Positions 26,325 to 38,905 of a stretch of DNA of 64,000 nt are shown here, piece by piece. Source of the DNA: Rhodobacteraceae bacterium CCMM004 (GTDB taxonomy: Bacteria; Pseudomonadota; Alphaproteobacteria; Rhodobacterales; Rhodobacteraceae). Made by a program: the position numbers and the translations under genes. The stretch's first letter is position 1; each line of letters begins with the position of its first letter. The stretch lies in assembly GCA_004005435.1 (NCBI GenBank), contig RZWH01000002.1, forward strand, positions 124,001-188,000. The letters are read 5' to 3'. The notes under the pieces were generated by a model. That model made no database searches. It had not been told where the DNA came from and was given only the letters and a program-made list of their open reading frames with translations.

Positions 26325-26978
26325 ATGCCCGAAGTGATTTTCCCCGGCCCAGAGGGCCGCTTGGAAGGCCGCTACCACCCGCAGAAGATCAAGGACGCGC
26401 CGATCGCCATCATCCTGCATCCGCACCCGCAGTTCGGGGGCACGATGAACAACCGCGTGGTCTATAATCTGCACTACACCTTCTTCAACATGGGCTTCAC
26501 CGTCCTGCGGTTCAACTTCCGCGGCGTGGGGCGCAGCCAGGGCGAGTATGACCAGGGCATCGGCGAGTTGTCCGACGCCGCCTCGGCGCTCGACTACCTC
26601 CAATCGATGAACAACAACGCCAAGCATTGCTGGGTGGCGGGGTTCAGCTTTGGCGCGTGGATCGGCATGCAGCTCCTGATGCGGCGGCCCGAGATCACCG
26701 GGTTCATCTCCGTATCGCCGCCGGCGAACATGTACGACTTTTCGTTCCTCGCCCCCTGCCCGTCCTCGGGGCTGATCATCAACGGCACCGCCGACCGGGT
26801 GGCGCCGCCCAAGGATACCCAAGCCTTGGTGGCCAAGCTGCACGAGCAGAAGGGCATCACCATCACTCACGACGAGGTCGAGGGCGCGGGCCATTTCTTC
26901 GAGGACCCGCACATGGAGACGATGATCGGGACGGTGGAGGAGTATGTCCGCCGCCGCCTGACCGAGACCTCGCGGTAG
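26325..26978 (+). CDS. alpha/beta hydrolase
   Basis: 217 residues, single-domain alpha/beta hydrolase. Nucleophile Ser in AGFSFGAWIG (about 101), acid Asp in GTADRVAPP (about 157) and His in EGAGHFFEDP (about 190) form a complete triad; HPHPQFGGTMNN supplies the oxyanion loop. No signal peptide or lid. The ATG at 26325 begins MPEVIFPGPEGRLEGRYHP; the frame is open for 42 codons upstream but those cross the ICE palindrome. Divergent from iscR, a layout common in Rhodobacterales. Substrate unknown; probably an esterase or peptidase-like enzyme. Confidence 0.85.
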   Translation: MPEVIFPGPEGRLEGRYHPQKIKDAPIAIILHPHPQFGGTMNNRVVYNLHYTFFNMGFTVLRFNFRGVGRSQGEYDQGIGELSDAASALDYLQSMNNNAKHCWVAGFSFGAWIGMQLLMRRPEITGFISVSPPANMYDFSFLAPCPSSGLIINGTADRVAPPKDTQALVAKLHEQKGITITHDEVEGAGHFFEDPHMETMIGTVEEYVRRRLTETSR

Positions 26979-27580
26979 CGGGTCCGCTCCGCGGCCCCAA
27001 GCCGCGCGGGCGCCCAGTAGCCTGAACCGATGCGCAGCGCGCCAACCCGCGCGGCCGCCGACCCGCGGGGTGGCGGTCCTAACCCCTGAGCGGCGCGATT
27101 TATGGTCGCCGTGGTCGCTCGACCTCAAAGCTTCACGCTTGCCGCAGCCAACCGCCGCCCCGGGGGGCGGGGTCATGCCGAAGGCATGCCTCCGGCATGA
27201 AGGTCGCGCGGCGGCCTGACGGCCTTGTTCCGCGCGGGGAGGGGGTCAACCTTTGATGCAAGATGGCACAACGAACGACTGCGTAGCGCGCCTCTCCGCT
27301 CGCCGCTGAGCACGAAGCCGCGCGGCAGCTGACCCGCGGGGTGGCGGTCCGGACCGCCGAGCGGCGCGGTTTATGGCAGCCGTGGTAGCTCGACATCCAA
27401 GCTTTGCGCCAACGGCACCCAACCGCCGCCCCGGGGGGCGGGTCGGCGGTCGCGCGGCGGCCTTCGGCCTTGTCCCGCGCGGGGAACCGCTCGACCCTTG
27501 AAGCGGAGCTGTCCAACTGATGCCGCGCGGGGGAAGCGCTCGGTCCGGCACGCCATCACCCGACCGAGCGCGGGGCCCGC
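26979..27580. repeat. GC-rich intergenic stretch with two tandem ~271-bp diverged repeats
   Basis: Between two convergent genes. GACCCGCGGGGTGGCGGTCC occurs at 27060 and 27331, and AACCGCCGCCCCGGGGGGCG at 27150 and 27421; both pairs are 271 bases apart, so two units lie in tandem. Other shared words include GAGCGGCGCG and TTTATGG. No coding signal: open frames are Pro/Gly/Arg-rich and change frame between the two copies. The CGCCGCCCCGGGGGGC core is shared with the 17135-17592 stretch. Confidence 0.72.
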
Positions 27581-28174
27581 CTACCCGGCCAGCTTCGCGG
27601 TCATCTCCACCAGCCGCCGGGCCTGGTAGGCGACCGACCGGCGGCCGGTGTCGCCGAACGCGCCCGCTTCGGTGCTGAACCCGTAGGGGTTGCCGCCGTC
27701 CTCGAACTTGACCGGATCGGCATAGCCCGGCGCCACGATGATCGCGCCCCAGTGCATGACCGTGGTGTAGAGCGACAGAATCGTCGCCTCCTGCCCGCCA
27801 TGGGGGTTCTGGGCGCTGGTGGTCGCGGTAAAGGTCTTGTTGGCCAACGCGCCCTTCTGCCAAAGCCCGCCCAGGGTGTCGATGAAGGCACGCACCTGGC
27901 TCGCCACCACCCCGAACCGGGTCGGCGCGGCAAAGAAATAGCCGTCGGCCCATTCCATGTCCTCGGCCGTGACCACGGGGATATCGGACATCTTGTCCAG
28001 CTGCGCCTTCCAAGCGTCCTGGCCGTTCACGACTTCTTCGGGTGCAGTCTCGGCGATGCGGACCAGGCGCACCTCGGCGCCCGCCTCGCGGGCCGCGTCG
28101 GCGGCGGCCTGCGCCACCTGATGGTTGGTGCCGTAGGTGGAGTAGAAGACGACGGCGATCTTGGGCGTGGTCAT
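27581..28174 (-). CDS. WrbA-like NAD(P)H:quinone oxidoreductase (flavodoxin fold)
   Basis: 197 residues. The FMN-binding loop is [15 protein letters not shown] near residues 8-20; [26 protein letters not shown] and [34 protein letters not shown] are WrbA-family motifs. It would reduce quinones by two electrons, preventing radical formation. The start at 28174 (MTTPKIAVV) has GGGAGCATCCC before it; an in-frame ATG 11 codons upstream (28207) is possible. Divergent from icd. Confidence 0.9.
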   Translation of the reverse strand: MTTPKIAVVFYSTYGTNHQVAQAAADAAREAGAEVRLVRIAETAPEEVVNGQDAWKAQLDKMSDIPVVTAEDMEWADGYFFAAPTRFGVVASQVRAFIDTLGGLWQKGALANKTFTATTSAQNPHGGQEATILSLYTTVMHWGAIIVAPGYADPVKFEDGGNPYGFSTEAGAFGDTGRRSVAYQARRLVEMTAKLAG

Positions 28175-28378
28175 TGGGATGCTCCCGTTGGTGTTAGACT
28201 GCAGCAAAACCTAAGATCGGCGCGCCACCGCGCCAACTGCGGGAAACGAACGCGCTCTGTGCGTCTATGCAGAGGTGCGACGGGTGGGCGCACGTCGGCA
28301 GTATACCACGGCATACCTTCCCACGCGCGTCCGGATGCGCTAGGGAGGCGGCAAATCGCACCAGGAGGTCCACCGCCC

Positions 28379-29590
28379 ATGTCCAAGATCAAGGTAGAGA
28401 ACCCCGTCGTCGAGCTCGACGGCGACGAGATGACCCGCATCATCTGGGACTTCATCAAGCAAAAGCTGATCCTGCCCTATCTCGACGTCGACCTGCTGTA
28501 TTACGACCTGGGCATCGAAGAGCGCGACCGCACCGACGACCAGATCACCATCGACGCCGCCGAAAAGATCAAAGAGGTCGGCGTCGGCGTGAAATGCGCC
28601 ACGATCACCCCCGACGAGGGCCGGGTCGAGGAGTTCGGGCTCAAGAAGATGTGGCGCAGCCCCAACGGCACCATCCGCAACATCCTGGGCGGCGTGGTGT
28701 TCCGCGAGCCGATCATCTGCAAGAACGTGCCCCGCCTGGTGCCGGGCTGGACCCAACCCATCGTCATCGGCCGCCACGCCTTCGGCGACCAATACCGCGC
28801 CACCGACATGAAGTTCCCCGGCCCCGGCAAGCTGAGCATGAAGTTCGTGGGCGAGGACGGCACCGTGATCGAGGAAGAGGTCTTCGACGCCCCCTCCTCG
28901 GGCATCTACATGGGCATGTACAACCTCGACAAATCCATCGAGGACTTCGCCCGCGCGTCCTTCAACTACGGCCTCAAGCGCGGCTATCCGGTCTATCTCT
29001 CGACCAAGAACACCATCCTCAAGCAGTACGATGGTCAGTTCATGATCATCTTCCAAAAGATCTTCGACGCCGAGTTCGCCGACAAGTTCAAGGAAGCGGG
29101 CCTGACCTACGAACACCGCCTGATCGACGACATGGTGGCGGCGGCGATGAAGTGGTCGGGCGGCTATGTCTGGGCCTGCAAGAACTACGACGGCGACGTC
29201 CAGTCCGACACGGTGGCCCAGGGGTTCGGCTCGCTCGGCCTGATGACCTCGCAGCTGATGACGCCCGATGGCAAGATCGTGGAGGCCGAGGCCGCCCACG
29301 GCACCGTCACCCGCCACTACCGCCAGCACCAGAAGGGCGAGCAGACCTCGACCAACTCCATCGCGTCGATCTTTGCATGGACCGGCGGCCTCAAGCACCG
29401 CGCCAAGCTGGACGACAACGCGGCCCTGCGCGAGTTCGCCGAGACGCTGGAGAAGGTCGTGGTGGACACCGTCGAATCGGGCGACATGACCAAGGACCTC
29501 GCGCTCCTGGTCGGGCCCGAGCAGAAGTGGCTGACCACCACCGGCTTCCTCGACAAGGTGGACGAGAACCTGCAAAAGGCGCTCGCCTAA
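28379..29590 (+). CDS. icd: NADP-dependent isocitrate dehydrogenase
   Basis: 403 residues, the homodimeric type found in eukaryotes and alphaproteobacteria. It converts isocitrate to 2-oxoglutarate and CO2 in the TCA cycle, yielding [28 protein letters not shown] is the typical start; [21 protein letters not shown] holds the isocitrate-binding Ser-Asn-Arg set, and the metal Asp lies in [55 protein letters not shown] is the NADP site. An AGGAGG precedes the ATG at 28379. Confidence 0.97.
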   Translation: MSKIKVENPVVELDGDEMTRIIWDFIKQKLILPYLDVDLLYYDLGIEERDRTDDQITIDAAEKIKEVGVGVKCATITPDEGRVEEFGLKKMWRSPNGTIRNILGGVVFREPIICKNVPRLVPGWTQPIVIGRHAFGDQYRATDMKFPGPGKLSMKFVGEDGTVIEEEVFDAPSSGIYMGMYNLDKSIEDFARASFNYGLKRGYPVYLSTKNTILKQYDGQFMIIFQKIFDAEFADKFKEAGLTYEHRLIDDMVAAAMKWSGGYVWACKNYDGDVQSDTVAQGFGSLGLMTSQLMTPDGKIVEAEAAHGTVTRHYRQHQKGEQTSTNSIASIFAWTGGLKHRAKLDDNAALREFAETLEKVVVDTVESGDMTKDLALLVGPEQKWLTTTGFLDKVDENLQKALA

Positions 29591-29601
29591 CCCGCGTCGG
29601 C

Positions 29602-29629
29602 GCGGTCCCGCCTCACCGGGCGGGACCGC
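29602..29629. terminator. bidirectional hairpin between convergent genes
   Basis: GCGGTCCCGCC (29602-29612) pairs perfectly with GGCGGGACCGC (29619-29629) around TCACCG. It lies between the 3' ends of icd and of the HExxH gene, so it can serve both. There is no T-run, as is common in high-GC genomes. Confidence 0.65.
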
Positions 29630-29644
29630 CCTCTCCCGCGCGGT

Positions 29645-30328
29645 TCAGCCCGCCGATCTGGGCACCCCATCATAGGGGATCAGGGTGTTGGTGTAGCCCG
29701 CCTTGCGCCCGAGACGCCGCACCGCCGCGCGCATCGCGTTGACCTCGGACGCCTGCGCCCGCACCACGCCCTCGCGCCCCGGCTCGCGCTGGAACAGGGC
29801 GCTCACGACCTCCTGGAGCACCCGCGCCTCGGCTGCGTCGCCGGGGATGGCCGCCTGGCCTTCGGTCGCGAACTGATACCAGATCCCGCAGATATAGGCC
29901 GCCGATTCGTCATGCAGCCGCGCGTCCGGGCCACCCCGCATGTCGCGGATGGCGTGGGAGCATTCGTGAATCGCCGTCGCCCGGCCCACGGGAGTCGACA
30001 GCGTATCGTGGTTGGGAAAGACGATGGTGTCGCGCGGCACGCCATCACGGCCCCAAGGCTCGTAGAACGCCGCCGTCTGGTCGCCGATGTCGGTCACGGC
30101 GGCCGCATCCACCCGCACCCGCACCCGCCGCTGCATCAGCGCCTCGGCCATGGCCGTCCAGTCCTTGGCCGTCCGCTTGTAATAGCCGAAGCGGAACTGG
30201 ATGGATTGCACCACCGGCGTCATCAGCAGCGCGGCGATGGCATGGGACAACGGCAGACGCGGGACCGCGACGGGGGTGAAGACGGGCCGCGCGAATCGCG
30301 GGACCGAAGGCGCATCGGCAAGCGGCAT
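29645..30328 (-). CDS. uncharacterised protein with HExxH zinc-metallopeptidase motif
   Basis: 227 residues, not assigned to a known family. The notable feature is ATAIHECSHAIRDMRGG, with H121-E122-x-x-H125 of the HExxH zinc motif. Before it is TIVFPNHDTLSTPVGRA, and after it DESAAYICGIWYQFATEG, whose Glu could be the third zinc ligand. No clear signal peptide; one hydrophobic stretch SHAIAALLMTPVVQSI near 28-43. An AGGAG precedes the start at 30328. It is a single gene, convergent with icd. Catalytic activity is inference from the motif only. Confidence 0.65.
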   Translation of the reverse strand: MPLADAPSVPRFARPVFTPVAVPRLPLSHAIAALLMTPVVQSIQFRFGYYKRTAKDWTAMAEALMQRRVRVRVDAAAVTDIGDQTAAFYEPWGRDGVPRDTIVFPNHDTLSTPVGRATAIHECSHAIRDMRGGPDARLHDESAAYICGIWYQFATEGQAAIPGDAAEARVLQEVVSALFQREPGREGVVRAQASEVNAMRAAVRRLGRKAGYTNTLIPYDGVPRSAG

Positions 30329-30373
30329 GGAAAAGAACTCCTGTCGAAATGGGGACCGGCAGGGCACGCGCCG

Positions 30374-30394
30374 GTCGGACGGAAATGGTCCGAC
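30374..30394. promoter_or_regulatory. inverted repeat GTCGGAC-N7-GTCCGAC in divergent region
   Basis: GTCGGAC (30374-30380) and GTCCGAC (30388-30394) are exact complements 7 bases apart. They lie 46 bases before the HExxH gene start and 124 before the YitT-like gene. This could be an operator for one or both genes, or a small hairpin. Confidence 0.35.
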
Positions 30395-30517
30395 GATACC
30401 GCATCCCCGCCGCGCGCGGCAACATGCAGATCGGCATCCGACCGGGCGTGGCTTCGCGCCGATGCTGCGACGCAGAAACGCCTGGACAGGGTCAGAGCCG
30501 CTGCCCTAAATGCCGCC

Positions 30518-31129
30518 ATGGTCTCCCCTGCGAACACAGCGCGGCACACCCCCATCGACGATGTCCAGGGTCTGGGCCTGGGCGTGTTCCTCTGCGGTCT
30601 GGGCCTGCACGTCCTGACCCATGCGGGGCTTTTGACCGGGCAGACCGCAGGGGTCGCGGTGATCGTCAGCTATCTCACCGGATGGTCCTTCGGCGCGGTG
30701 TTCTTTGCGATCAACCTGCCTTTCTACGTGCTGGCCTGGCGCCGCCTCGGGCCGGTGTTCACGCTGAAGTCCCTGGTGTCCGTCACGCTGTTGTCCCTGG
30801 TGACGGAGATCCTGCCGGCCGGCATCCGCATCGACACGCTCGACCCCGGGCTCGCCGCGGTGATCTTCGGCGCGCTGACCGGCACCGGGCTCTTGGTGCT
30901 CTTTCGACACAACGGATCGCTGGGCGGGATCGGCGTCGTCGCGCTCCTCCTTCAGGACACCACGGGGGTCAAGGCGGGGCACGTGCAGTTGGGTTTCGAC
31001 GCCCTGCTCTTTGCCGTGGCCGCGACGCTGTTCCCCTGGCCGGTGGTCGCCTGGTCGCTGGCCGGAGCGGTGGTGATGAACCTGATCATCGCCGTGAACC
31101 ACCGCCGCGACCGCTACGTCGCCACCTGA
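30518..31129 (+). CDS. YitT family (DUF161) membrane protein
   Basis: 203 residues with about five membrane segments, for example GLGVFLCGLGLHVLTHAG, TAGVAVIVSYLTGWSFGAVFFAINLPFYVLAW and QLGFDALLFAVAATLFPWPVVAWSLAGAVVMNLIIAV. The QTAGVAVIVSYLTG and GALTGTGLLVLFRHNGSLGGIGVVALLLQ stretches are typical of the YitT/YczE-like family, whose function is not established. The ATG at 30518 is chosen because upstream codons are not protein-like. Confidence 0.82.
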   Translation: MVSPANTARHTPIDDVQGLGLGVFLCGLGLHVLTHAGLLTGQTAGVAVIVSYLTGWSFGAVFFAINLPFYVLAWRRLGPVFTLKSLVSVTLLSLVTEILPAGIRIDTLDPGLAAVIFGALTGTGLLVLFRHNGSLGGIGVVALLLQDTTGVKAGHVQLGFDALLFAVAATLFPWPVVAWSLAGAVVMNLIIAVNHRRDRYVAT

Positions 31130-31190
31130 GCCTGGCCGGAACAACGCCTCTCCCCGGACGTTCGACCCGTATCCGAGGATGAGGACATTG

Positions 31191-32117
31191 ATGGATTTCT
31201 TGCCGGCCGAGTTGCGCGCCTGGATGCCCGAGCCCATGCGCGAGCAGGTCTCGTCCTACGTGACCGGGTTCTGGGCCGCGCTGCCCCAGGTCGTGGCAGC
31301 GCTGGTTTTCCTGGTTCTGGTCTGGCTGACGGTCAAGGCGGTCCAGTGGACCATCCCCCGCGCCCTCCGCCGCGCGCGGATGCGGCGGTCGCTGATCGAC
31401 GTGGTGATGATGCTCTTGGTGGTGGGCCTGTGGCTCCTCGGCGGATTGATCGCGGTCACCATCGCCTTTCCCACCATCACCCCCGGCCGGGCGCTCACCA
31501 CCCTGGGCATCGGCGGCGTCGCCATCGGTTTCGCGTTCAAGGACGTGTTCGAGAACTTTCTCGCCGGGATCCTCTTGCTGCTGCGCGAGCCGTTTTCCAA
31601 GGGCGACTTCATCGACTGCGAGGGGATCGAAGGCCAGGTGGAGGAGATCACCATCCGCGACACCCATGTGCGCCAGACCGACGGACAGCTCGTGGTTGCG
31701 CCCAACGCCATGTTCTTCAAGAACCCCGTGACCATCCGCACCGCCCGCCAGGTGCGCCGCACGACGATCATCTGCGGCGTCGCCTATGGCGAGGACGTGG
31801 ACCGCGCGCGCGAGGTCATTGCCGAGGCGGTGCGCCACGTGGACAGCGTCCGCGACGACGTGCGCGACGTGGAGATCTTCGCCCAGGAGTTCGCCGACAG
31901 TTCGGTGAACTTCGAGGTCACTTGGTGGACCGGGTCGCGCCCCATCGACATCCGCCAGAGCCGGGACAAGGTCGTGTCGGCGGTGAAACGGGCGCTGGAC
32001 GAGGCGGGGATCGAGATCCCCTTCCCCTACCGCACCATGACCTTCAAGGAGCCGCTGCGCACGATCGCCGCGCGCGAGGAGGAGGCCGAGGAAGAGCGGC
32101 GCGACGCGGCCGAGTGA
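31191..32117 (+). CDS. MscS family small-conductance mechanosensitive channel
   Basis: 308 residues from the ATG at 31191; an in-frame ATG at 31179 is also possible, but GAGGATGAGG lies at ribosome-site distance from 31191. Membrane segments are [20 protein letters not shown] and [22 protein letters not shown], then the pore helix [28 protein letters not shown], the MscS signature. The beta domain has [22 protein letters not shown] and NAMFFKNPV. The C-terminus is charged ([14 protein letters not shown]). It would release solutes on hypo-osmotic shock. Confidence 0.93.
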   Translation: MDFLPAELRAWMPEPMREQVSSYVTGFWAALPQVVAALVFLVLVWLTVKAVQWTIPRALRRARMRRSLIDVVMMLLVVGLWLLGGLIAVTIAFPTITPGRALTTLGIGGVAIGFAFKDVFENFLAGILLLLREPFSKGDFIDCEGIEGQVEEITIRDTHVRQTDGQLVVAPNAMFFKNPVTIRTARQVRRTTIICGVAYGEDVDRAREVIAEAVRHVDSVRDDVRDVEIFAQEFADSSVNFEVTWWTGSRPIDIRQSRDKVVSAVKRALDEAGIEIPFPYRTMTFKEPLRTIAAREEEAEEERRDAAE

Positions 32118-32257
32118 GCCGCGCGAGCGGCCGCGGCCGGAGAGGCCCCCAACTGCCTGCGGCAAGTCCCCCGAGGATCTTTCGAAGGGAAGAGGACGGG
32201 TGGTGTTTTCTGCGGGTGCACGGTATGGGCCGCGCGACCCCCGCACGAGGCTGACCC

Positions 32258-34075
<1,818 letters not shown>

Positions 34076-34079
34076 CGGC

Positions 34080-34532
34080 TCAGTCGGCGCGCACCACCGG
34101 GTCGCCGATGGCGATCCGGCCGGGGGTCACGACGGAGGCATACCAGCCGCCGTGCCCCCGCACCGCGGTATAGCCGCCGTGACCCAGCGCTTCCTCCATC
34201 CGGCTGCACGGCGGGCAGAGTCCGGTGATCTCTAGCACCGCCGCGCCCACCGCGACGCGGCCCTTGCGCACCGCAGCGAGGTTCAGGCCCGCCACCGCGA
34301 GGTTGCGGCGCAGGAGCTCCGGCGCCACGGCCTTCCGCCCCGCCAGCGCGGCGATGACCGGCAGATGCTCCCACTGGATCAGTGTGACGGCCCGGCGCGG
34401 CGACCGCCCGTGGTCGCCCACGAGGCCCTCCGCCGCGATCTCGGCGGCGTCGGGGGTGACCACGTCCTCCCGCCGCGCCGGCCTCAGGCCGATCCAGCGC
34501 AGCCGGCCCGGAACGGCCTGCCGCGCCATCAT
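34080..34532 (-). CDS. MOSC domain-containing protein
   Basis: 150 residues. GRLRWIGLRPARREDVVTPDAAEIAAEGLVGDH is the start of a MOSC domain; QWEHLPVIAALAGRKAVAPELLRRNLAVAGLNL and the cysteine motif ITGLCPPCSRMEEALG follow. MOSC proteins relate to molybdenum cofactor sulfurases and YiiM-type molybdoenzymes and are thought to carry sulfur. The start is uncertain: two adjacent ATGs at 34532 and 34529, 12 bases after the DUF1330 gene, whose end supplies GGAGGAGA. Confidence 0.82.
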   Translation of the reverse strand: MMARQAVPGRLRWIGLRPARREDVVTPDAAEIAAEGLVGDHGRSPRRAVTLIQWEHLPVIAALAGRKAVAPELLRRNLAVAGLNLAAVRKGRVAVGAAVLEITGLCPPCSRMEEALGHGGYTAVRGHGGWYASVVTPGRIAIGDPVVRAD

Positions 34533-34543
34533 CTCGGCGAGGC

Positions 34544-34828
34544 TCAGGTCTCCTCCACGATCACCAGATCGCGGTCGCTGGCGGCATGGGCATCGGCCAG
34601 CGCCGCCTGGTAGCGAGGGTCGTTGTAGGCCGCGAGCGCCGCCTCGACCGAGGGAAACCGCGCCACCACGTTGCGGGCGCGGTCGCGGCCTTCCAGCTGC
34701 ACGTACCGCCCGGCGCGCGCGATGAATGTGCCGCCGTGGGCCGGGATGACCTCGGACGCGACGGCGGCATACTTGGCATAGCGGTCGGGGTCCGTAACCT
34801 CGACATGGGCGATCCACAGCGCGCTCAT
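34544..34828 (-). CDS. DUF1330 family protein
   Basis: 94 residues, a small ferredoxin-like fold (dimeric alpha-beta barrel) family. [40 protein letters not shown] and [25 protein letters not shown] are typical. Function unknown. The start overlaps the alaS stop (ATGA), so it is translated with alaS and the MOSC gene. Confidence 0.9.
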   Translation of the reverse strand: MSALWIAHVEVTDPDRYAKYAAVASEVIPAHGGTFIARAGRYVQLEGRDRARNVVARFPSVEAALAAYNDPRYQAALADAHAASDRDLVIVEET

Positions 34829-37500
34829 GCGTCCTGCCCTTCCAAGACCAGGCGCGCCGCGGCGATGGCCGCCTCGGCGTTGCCCGCGTCCTTGCCGCCG
34901 CCCTGCGCCATGTCGGGCCGGCCGCCGCCGCCCTTGCCGCCAAGTTCCGCCACAGCCGCGCGCACCAGATCCACCGCCGACACCCGGTCGGTCAGATCGT
35001 CGGTGACGCCCGCGGCCACCGCCGCCTTGCCGCCGGTGTCGGCGATCAACAGCACCGCGCCCGATCCCAGCCGCGCCTTGTGCGCATCGATCAGGCCGGG
35101 CAGGTCGCGGCCCGTCACCCCCTGCACCGTCTGCGCCAGGAACGGCACGCCCGCCACGTCCTGCGCTTCGGGGGCCGCGCCGCCGCTGCCCGCCATCGCC
35201 AGGTCGCGGCGCAACTGTGCCACCTCGGCGGCCAGCGCCCGACGCTCGTCGGCCAGGGTGCGCACCCGCTCCACCACGTCCGTCGCCGACGTCTTGAGCG
35301 TCAACGCCACTTCGGCCAGGCGGTGGTCCTGGGCGCGCAGGTAGTCGAGCGCCGCCTGCCCGGTCAGCGCTTCGATCCGCCGCACACCCGCCGACGACGC
35401 GCTGTCGCCCAAGGTGACGAACGCGCCGATCTCGCCCGTGCTGGTCACATGCGTCCCCCCGCAGAGTTCGATCGACCAGGTCCGCCCGTCCGTGCCCTTG
35501 CCTGTATCGGCGCGGCCCATGGAGACCACACGCACCTCGTCGCCGTACTTCTCGCCGAACAGGGCCTGCGCCCCCAGGTCGCGCGCCGCATCGGGCGTCA
35601 TGATCCGCGTCTCGACCGGGCTGTTCTGCCGGACGTAGGCGTTCACCTCGCGCTCGACGGCATTCAGCTCGTCCAGCGACAGCGCCTTGGAATGGCTGAA
35701 GTCGAAGCGCAGGCGGTCAGGCGCGTTCAGCGACCCGCGCTGTGCCACATGCGGTCCCAGCGCCTCGCGCAGCGCCTCGTGCAGAAGGTGGGTGGCCGAG
35801 TGGTTGGACTTGATCCGCGCCCGCCGCGCCCGGTCCACCGTCAGCCGCACCGCGTCGCCCTTGGACAGGCGCCCCTCCTCCACCGTCACCTTGTGGGCAA
35901 AAAGGACGCCGCCTGCAAAGCGCTGTGTGTCCTCCACCCGCGCCGTGACGGCGTTGGTTTCGAGCCCGTGCAGCGCGCCGGTGTCACCCACCTGGCCGCC
36001 CGCCTCGCCGTAGAACGGGGTCTGGTTGGTCACGACCCACGCCGTCTGCCCCGCCGCGATCCCGTCGACCTCGGCGGTGCCGTCGACGATGGCCAGGACC
36101 TGCGCCTCGGCCGCGTCCTCGGTGTAGCCCAGGAACTCGGTCGCCCCATGGGCCTCGGCCAGGTCGAACCACACCTCGGCATTCGCCGTCTCGCCGGTGC
36201 CGGCCCAGGCGGCGCGCGCCTTGGCCTTTTGCGCCGCCATTGCCGCGTCGAAGCCGTCGGTGTCCACGATGTGCCCCTGCTCGCGCAGCGCGTCCTGGGT
36301 CAGGTCCAGCGGAAAGCCGTAGGTGTCGTAGAGCTTGAACGCCGTCTCGCCGGGCAGCGCGGCGCCCTCGGGCAGCCCCGCCAGCTCGTCGTCCAGCATT
36401 CTCAGACCGCGGTCCAGCGTCTCGCGGAACCGGGTCTCCTCCAGCCTCAGCGTCTCCTCGATCATTGGCTGGGCGCGGCCGAGTTCGGGAAACGCCTGGC
36501 CCATCTGCCGCACCAGCGCCGGGACCAGGCGATGCATCACCGGGTCCTTGGCGCCCAGCAGATGCGCGTGCCGCATCGCCCGCCGCATGATCCGGCGCAG
36601 GACGTAGCCGCGGCCGTCGTTGCCCGGCAGCACCCCGTCGGCGATCAGGAACGACGTCGAGCGCAGGTGGTCGGCGATCACCCGGTGATGGACGTTGCCC
36701 GGCCCGTCGGGGTCGGTCGAGGTGGCATGGGCGCTGGCCTCGATCAGGCTGCGCATCAGGTCGGTATCGTAGTTGTCGTGCTTGCCCTGGAGCAGCGCGC
36801 CAATCCGTTCCAGCCCCATGCCGGTGTCGATGGACTGCATGTCGAGGGCGCGCATCGAGCCGTCCTCGAACTGCTCGTTCTGCATGAACACGATGTTCCA
36901 GATCTCGATGAACCGGTCGCCGTCCTCGTCGGGGCTGCCCGGCGGGCCGCCCGGAATGTGGTCGCCGTGGTCGTAGAAGATCTCCGTGCAGGGGCCGCAG
37001 GGGCCGGTCGGGCCCATTTGCCAGAAGTTGTCGGAGGTGGCGATGCGGATGATCCGGTCCTCGGGCACGCCGACCTTGCGCCAGATCTCATGGGCCTCGT
37101 CGTCGGTGTGGTAGATCGTCGTCAGCAGCCGCGTCGGGTCGATGCCGAAGTCGCGGGTGATCAGCTCCCAGGCGAAGGGGATTGCCTCGGTCTTGAAATA
37201 GTCGCCGAAGCTGAAATTTCCCAGCATTTCAAAGAAGGTATGATGCCGCGCGGTGTAGCCGACGTTGTCGAGGTCATTGTGCTTGCCGCCGGCGCGGACG
37301 CATTTCTGGCTGGTCGTCGCGCGGACATAGTCGCGCCGCTCGACCCCGGTGAAGAGGTTCTTGAACTGCACCATCCCCGAGTTGACGAACATCAGAGTCG
37401 GGTCGTTGCGCGGCACCAGCGGCGACGAGGCGACGTGGGTGTGCCCGTTGCGGACGAAATAGTCGAGAAAGGTCGAGCGGATGTCGTTGAGGCTGGGCAT
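34825..37500 (-). CDS. alaS: alanyl-tRNA synthetase
   Basis: 891 residues, full length. Class II core with [43 protein letters not shown], motif 2 region [30 protein letters not shown], and [15 protein letters not shown]. The editing domain zinc site is [17 protein letters not shown] and [15 protein letters not shown]. The C-terminal oligomerisation domain ends [20 protein letters not shown]. The start at 37500 matches the family; the 32 codons open upstream run into the hairpins before the gene. It charges tRNA-Ala. Confidence 0.98.
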   Translation of the reverse strand: MPSLNDIRSTFLDYFVRNGHTHVASSPLVPRNDPTLMFVNSGMVQFKNLFTGVERRDYVRATTSQKCVRAGGKHNDLDNVGYTARHHTFFEMLGNFSFGDYFKTEAIPFAWELITRDFGIDPTRLLTTIYHTDDEAHEIWRKVGVPEDRIIRIATSDNFWQMGPTGPCGPCTEIFYDHGDHIPGGPPGSPDEDGDRFIEIWNIVFMQNEQFEDGSMRALDMQSIDTGMGLERIGALLQGKHDNYDTDLMRSLIEASAHATSTDPDGPGNVHHRVIADHLRSTSFLIADGVLPGNDGRGYVLRRIMRRAMRHAHLLGAKDPVMHRLVPALVRQMGQAFPELGRAQPMIEETLRLEETRFRETLDRGLRMLDDELAGLPEGAALPGETAFKLYDTYGFPLDLTQDALREQGHIVDTDGFDAAMAAQKAKARAAWAGTGETANAEVWFDLAEAHGATEFLGYTEDAAEAQVLAIVDGTAEVDGIAAGQTAWVVTNQTPFYGEAGGQVGDTGALHGLETNAVTARVEDTQRFAGGVLFAHKVTVEEGRLSKGDAVRLTVDRARRARIKSNHSATHLLHEALREALGPHVAQRGSLNAPDRLRFDFSHSKALSLDELNAVEREVNAYVRQNSPVETRIMTPDAARDLGAQALFGEKYGDEVRVVSMGRADTGKGTDGRTWSIELCGGTHVTSTGEIGAFVTLGDSASSAGVRRIEALTGQAALDYLRAQDHRLAEVALTLKTSATDVVERVRTLADERRALAAEVAQLRRDLAMAGSGGAAPEAQDVAGVPFLAQTVQGVTGRDLPGLIDAHKARLGSGAVLLIADTGGKAAVAAGVTDDLTDRVSAVDLVRAAVAELGGKGGGGRPDMAQGGGKDAGNAEAAIAAARLVLEGQDA

Positions 37501-37559
37501 GGCGGGGTCCTGCGGCCGGGTCGCAGGCCGGTTTAGCCCCGCCGCGGGGGGCTGTCCAC

Positions 37560-37630
37560 CGCCCCGCGGCAGCGGGGCGTGGCAAGGCGTTTGCAAACGC
37601 CTTGGCCCAAGCGCCTTGCAAGGCGCTTGG
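37560..37630. terminator. array of three strong hairpins between recA and alaS
   Basis: Three palindromes in a row: CGCCCCGC-GGCA-GCGGGGCG (37560-37579), a perfect 22-bp palindrome centred in GCGTTTGCAAACGC (37583-37604), and a perfect 24-bp palindrome centred in GCGCCTTGCAAGGCGC (37607-37630). The last two share CAAGGCG and begin 8 bases after the recA stop, so they likely end or protect the recA transcript. Confidence 0.65.
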
Positions 37631-37637
37631 CCCCCGC

Positions 37638-38705
<1,068 letters not shown>

Positions 38706-38754
38706 AGGTCCGCTCCTTATTCCATGTCCGCCCTGGGGCGGCAATGCCTGCGAT

Positions 38755-38769
38755 GTTCGCCTCTTGTTC
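38755..38769. promoter_or_regulatory. alphaproteobacterial LexA (SOS) box upstream of recA
   Basis: GTTC-GCCTCTT-GTTC matches exactly the GTTC-N7-GTTC direct-repeat LexA box known from Rhodobacter and other alphaproteobacteria. It begins about 10 bases downstream of the recA -10 box, a position suited to repression. Confidence 0.8.
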
Positions 38770-38778
38770 TTGTCCGCT

Positions 38779-38807
38779 CTTATGAGATCAAATCGAGAAC
38801 AATTCAA
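38779..38807 (-). promoter_or_regulatory. recA promoter
   Basis: On the minus strand TTGAAT (38807-38802), a 17-bp spacer and CATAAG (38784-38779). It lies in a short AT-rich patch about 75 bases before the recA start and directly ahead of the LexA box. Confidence 0.55.
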
Positions 38808-38905
38808 CCGATAATCGTTAACGAAACGTTGACGGAGGAGCGGGCCGATTGCCTGCGGGCGGGATTGGCGCTAGCCCTGCCCCTGGGGGACGCGGAGGGC
38901 GGCGG

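Noticed and set aside
32118-32257. Possible riboswitch or tRNA-like structure before typA
   Set aside because: Some short inverted words (TGCGGG and CCCGCA) are present but no known riboswitch core or tRNA cloverleaf can be drawn.
38818-38832. TTAA-N7-TTGA near the Lrp and recA genes as a CtrA site
   Set aside because: One mismatch in the second half-site and AT-rich promoter DNA makes chance matches likely; not supported by context.
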